Part shown: positions 61,428 through 64,000 of the stretch, piece after piece
Numbering within the stretch: position 1 is the first letter of the stretch
Layout: each line of letters starts with the position of its first letter
Origin: Epiperipatus broadwayi
Lineage: Eukaryota > Onychophora > Udeonychophora > Euonychophora > Peripatidae
Assembly (NCBI GenBank): GCA_028023455.1
Contig: JAQFVV010007223.1
Span: 1-64,000 of the forward strand
Length of the DNA: 64,000 nt
Direction of reading: 5' to 3'
Translations under genes and position numbers: made by a program
Notes under the pieces: model-generated
The model's database searches: none
What the model was told of the DNA's origin: nothing
What the model saw: only the letters and a program-made list of their open reading frames with translations

Positions 61428-63471
61428 CTACTTCAGCTTCAAGCTGCCATATTGAACTTTTTAAAATACTGGCCTGATACACAATTTTCACAATAACTTC
61501 AGTTTGAATTATGTTAGAGCAAAAACAATTACATTGCTAGAAACTAGAAAAACTAAGGAAAACAATAAGCATAAAATAAATAGTGATAACTATATAAAAA
61601 ATAAGGAAAAAAAGAAATTTTCACAACCGAAATAATTATTATTTTATTGTTTGTTCATAATTTGGAAATTAACATTAACTAAAATGCAAATTACATCTTC
61701 AGTGATAATTTCTTTGTATTCCTCACAAAAAAATCTTTCTAAAGATATATAATAAGTCTTACCTGAGATAATCCATAGCTTTACAATGTCCGAAAATGTT
61801 CCTATAAGAGTTCTTCATTTTTATCTTCTACCCCAACTGTTGCAAATTGTCAAGGCGCCTGGAAGAAAAGAGTTCTCCCTAATAAAAGATAAAAAATAAA
61901 AAAATTAAAATTCTAACAGAATATAAAAATAATGAAGGAAGTGGAAAATTATTACTTACCATTATAAATAGAATAAAAAAATAAAATGTCATCATCATCA
62001 TCATAGTACAGGTATATGTATATTATAAAAGTGGTGTATATGTATGAATCATGAAAGTTCTGCTAATGATTATGGGAAAACTCAAAAGCCTGTTAAACAA
62101 GATGCACTATTTTGATTTTAGACTTTGGATAAACCAACCTTGTTTATAACATCATCATCATCATACTGAATAATCATTGCCAATACAGAAAACAATTTAC
62201 AAATTTCTCATTTCAAGAGGCAGACAATGATTACTAAAAAGGTTCTATGGCAGATATTTATATAAAAAAATGTTTATATTCTACCTCTTCCAAGATACGT
62301 CTTCCAGAGAAGCATACCTGTTCATGTATGCTAATATAAATATGCAAAATATTTCATCATGCCAGATCTTGTTTACCAATTGGAAAAAGTAATCAGTAAT
62401 GAAGCTGAAACAAAATTCTAATAAGGAAGGCAATCAGGCAGTCATATGCCTATAAAGTATAAAATGAAGTTAGTAAAAAAAACAAGTTAATAAAACAACA
62501 AATAAAAACTAAATTAGTAAAACAAAAACAATGAAAACCATGTTAGTAAAACAAAAATTAGTAAAAACAGAATAAAAAAAATTACTACATTATATACAAT
62601 CAATTTGCTAGAGAGGAATAAATTGTAAATAGTCTTGAATCAGTGTGTCAACCATTCATCCATTGTGCTGGTAGCTAAAACAAACCAACAAAAAAAAACA
62701 ATAATAAAAACATTACCTTTCATATGTGCTACCTATCACAGAGTAAAAAATCAGTCAGTCATTTTTCTTGAGTGGCATATTTATTAGTTTCTCCGATAAT
62801 AGTTGATAAAAGTTTTTTATCAAATAACATTAAAAAAAAATCTAAAATTGAATACTTACCTACTATAGAAAACTTCAAACCTGGAGTTTTAGTAAAATTC
62901 TCTACATTCACAGGTTTGCAGGTTACGTTCGGACACAGATTACTGTTACTAGATGAAGGGCCTGGCCGATTGATATCGTTGGGAACACTTGTTGACGGGC
63001 CTGGTGTATTGATATCATCCAGAAAAGCACTCGTAGTTTATTTCTTTTTGGCTGGTAAAAGAGTTTCTTCTTCTGATGATGAAAAATATTCTTCAAGATC
63101 ACTACAACTAACACTATCCTCGGAGTCAAAGGGCTTAGATGGGACAAATTCATCACCGCTGGAATAATCCGTATCAGAGGCCATCATGTCCCGTTCATTT
63201 ATTTTGCGTACTTTTGTTTCCGTTAATCTAACAAATTGTGAAAAAAATTTTTAAAAAAATTGACCTTATTCGCAAAAAAATTAATAAAAATTTTATTTTT
63301 TAACTTACAGAAAAATGGCAACTACCTACGAAAAGAGGAAAAAACGACGAAGAGAATTATGGTATAGGCACATGCGTAGTCCTTATAGTTTTTCTGTAAT
63401 TTCAAACAGAAAAACGAACTTCAACAAACGAACATTAACGAGCGCAATCGTCGCCGACAAACCGGAAGTAG
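61428..63471 (-). mobile_element. piggyBac-type transposon, internally deleted
   Basis: A 2044-bp insertion into the 3' LTR, flanked by TTAA on both sides (61424-61427 and 63472-63475) with short inverted termini CTACTTC/GAAGTAG. TTAA target duplication is the piggyBac signature, and the minus strand encodes the start of a piggyBac-type transposase near the right end. The remaining about 1.3 kb (61430-62757) shows no catalytic DDD region, so the element is internally deleted or decayed and cannot move itself. Two (CAT)n runs (about 61986 and 62152) lie inside. Confidence 0.85.
62758..63187 (-). pseudogene. piggyBac transposase N-terminal fragment
   Basis: Translation from the ATG at 63187 gives an acidic N-terminus (MMASDTDYSSGDEFVPS, DSEDSVSCSDLEEYFSSSEE) with a stop after about 50 codons (PAKKK*). 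The same frame then continues through a Pro/Ser-rich linker (INTPGPSTSVPNDINRPGPS) to YSILDFFLMLFDKKLLSTII and GETNKYATQEK, followed by another stop. The last segment matches the start of the piggyBac DDE domain (family pattern: YF-x-LFF...LL-x-IV-x-ETN-x-YA). A normal transposase is roughly 550-600 residues; here about 143 remain. The enzyme excises and integrates at TTAA. Plus-strand frames over the same bases are shadows. Confidence 0.8.
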
Positions 63472-64000
63472 TTAAAATGAAAACAATTCGGATACATAAA
63501 TAGCCAGATTTTTATCGAAGTTCAGTTTTTTTTCAGTCTAGTTTGCAGTGACAGTCTTGTTTAAGTTCAGACAACAGTGCAATTTCTATTATGTATCCAG
63601 AAACAAAAATGCATTGTTGAGCAGCTTTTGGAAATATATGCTAATGCTTCAGCCTTTTTAGTCCAACAAGATCATCAAAACCTGCCTGTGAAATAATGTC
63701 TGCATAACAACTCAGAAATCCTCCGTCAAACATTCAACTGTCTTCAAGAATAAAACCAATGGATTCACATAAATTCTCTTCAAGAAATGTCCAAATCTAA
63801 CTGGTTAGATATAATCCATCAGAAGAGCAGAAGCAGCCAACAACAAGCAATATCCACATTCCAAAAATCCTAGGTAAACATTTATTTATTATCATTTATA
63901 CGTAGTAGCCATTGCTGTAATTCATCAATCCTACTGAGTAAAGTAATTTGAACTCTTAAGCTTGCATAAAATGAACTATTGATGTGCGTGTGTGTGAATG

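Larger units (their letters stand above)
55189..64000 (+). mobile_element. LTR retrotransposon, degenerate, continues past window
   Basis: 5' LTR (55189-56879), primer-binding-like site, decayed gag, about 3.1 kb of non-coding interior, polypurine tract (60862-60876) and a 3' LTR starting at 60881. The two LTRs show about 17 differences by eye over the first 540 bp, so insertion is neither very recent nor ancient. No protease, RT or integrase is recognisable in the interior, which suggests deletion, or a large non-autonomous derivative mobilised in trans. A SINE has inserted at 59421 and a piggyBac element at 61428. Gypsy affinity is a guess from the gag coiled coil. Confidence 0.8.
60881..64000 (+). 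repeat. 3' LTR, split by a piggyBac insertion, runs off window
   Basis: 60881-61423 and 63472-64000 together match 55189-56256 of the 5' LTR. The break falls at a TTAA, where the 5' LTR has TATAAAA (55731-55737). The last about 620 bp of the LTR lie beyond the window. Confidence 0.85.

Noticed and set aside
62772-63167. 131-codon plus-strand frame
   Set aside because: It is the complement of the piggyBac transposase N-terminal fragment, whose motifs are on the minus strand.
63315-63503. 62-codon basic open frame as a small gene
   Set aside because: It lies in the terminal region of the piggyBac element and runs across the insertion junction into LTR sequence.
55189-64000. Infectious retrovirus or endogenous virus
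   Set aside because: No envelope or polymerase motifs seen. The structure is that of an LTR retrotransposon relic.

Overview
The window is very AT-rich, with poly-A/T runs, (TA)n, (ATT)n and (GATG)n arrays and dozens of stop-ridden transposon relics. That pattern fits a metazoan nuclear genome, in a gene-poor, repeat-rich stretch. No host gene could be recognised. Nearly everything identifiable is a mobile element: non-LTR retrotransposons (LINEs), tRNA-derived SINEs, an LTR retrotransposon, piggyBac and hAT DNA transposons, and several families of inverted-repeat (foldback or MITE-like) elements. A SPIN-type hAT element, a family known from patchy horizontal transfer among tetrapods and a few invertebrates including a pond snail, together with the general composition, makes a gastropod mollusc a reasonable but low-confidence guess.

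Layout. 0-2.6 kb: a tRNA-like SINE head (-) and a decayed hAT/ZBED-type transposase (+). 5.5-6.3 kb and 12.5-13.3 kb: two inverted copies of one composite tandem repeat. 8.8-9.3 kb: two adjacent foldback elements. 10.2-11.2 kb: a tRNA-Arg-like sequence and a LINE tail. 14.5-15.4 kb: a foldback element with a partial direct copy. 16.6-18.7 kb: a 5'-truncated LINE (-) with a good reverse transcriptase (RT) domain. 20.0-21.1 kb: an unexplained GC-richer island. 22-25 kb: a possible LINE scrap, a MITE and a near-perfect palindrome. 29.2-30.3 kb: a LINE C-terminal fragment (+). 31.3-31.7 kb: a cluster of 16-bp palindromic motifs. 34.5 kb: a very short SINE with a 17-bp target duplication. 36.2-43.7 kb: three related LINE copies separated and bounded by (ATT)n arrays. 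46.2-50.4 kb: a 310-bp palindrome, a 414-bp-period composite repeat and a 1.1-kb inverted-repeat element. 52.6-54.9 kb: a fossil LINE (+), related to the one at 16.6 kb. 54.97-55.15 kb: the SPIN element. 55.2-64 kb: an LTR retrotransposon with a 1.69-kb 5' LTR, a decayed gag and a polypurine tract. Its 3' LTR is split by a 2.04-kb piggyBac-type insertion at TTAA and runs off the window.

How the parts relate. Nothing here forms a pathway; the window is a layered record of insertions. The most informative layers are the LINE/(ATT)n array, where each copy's 3' end abuts an ATT tract and the next copy begins beyond it, and the piggyBac-in-LTR nest, where the 5' LTR preserves the empty site. Reading-frame claims come from eye translation. 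Family names were assigned by motif recognition, without database searches.
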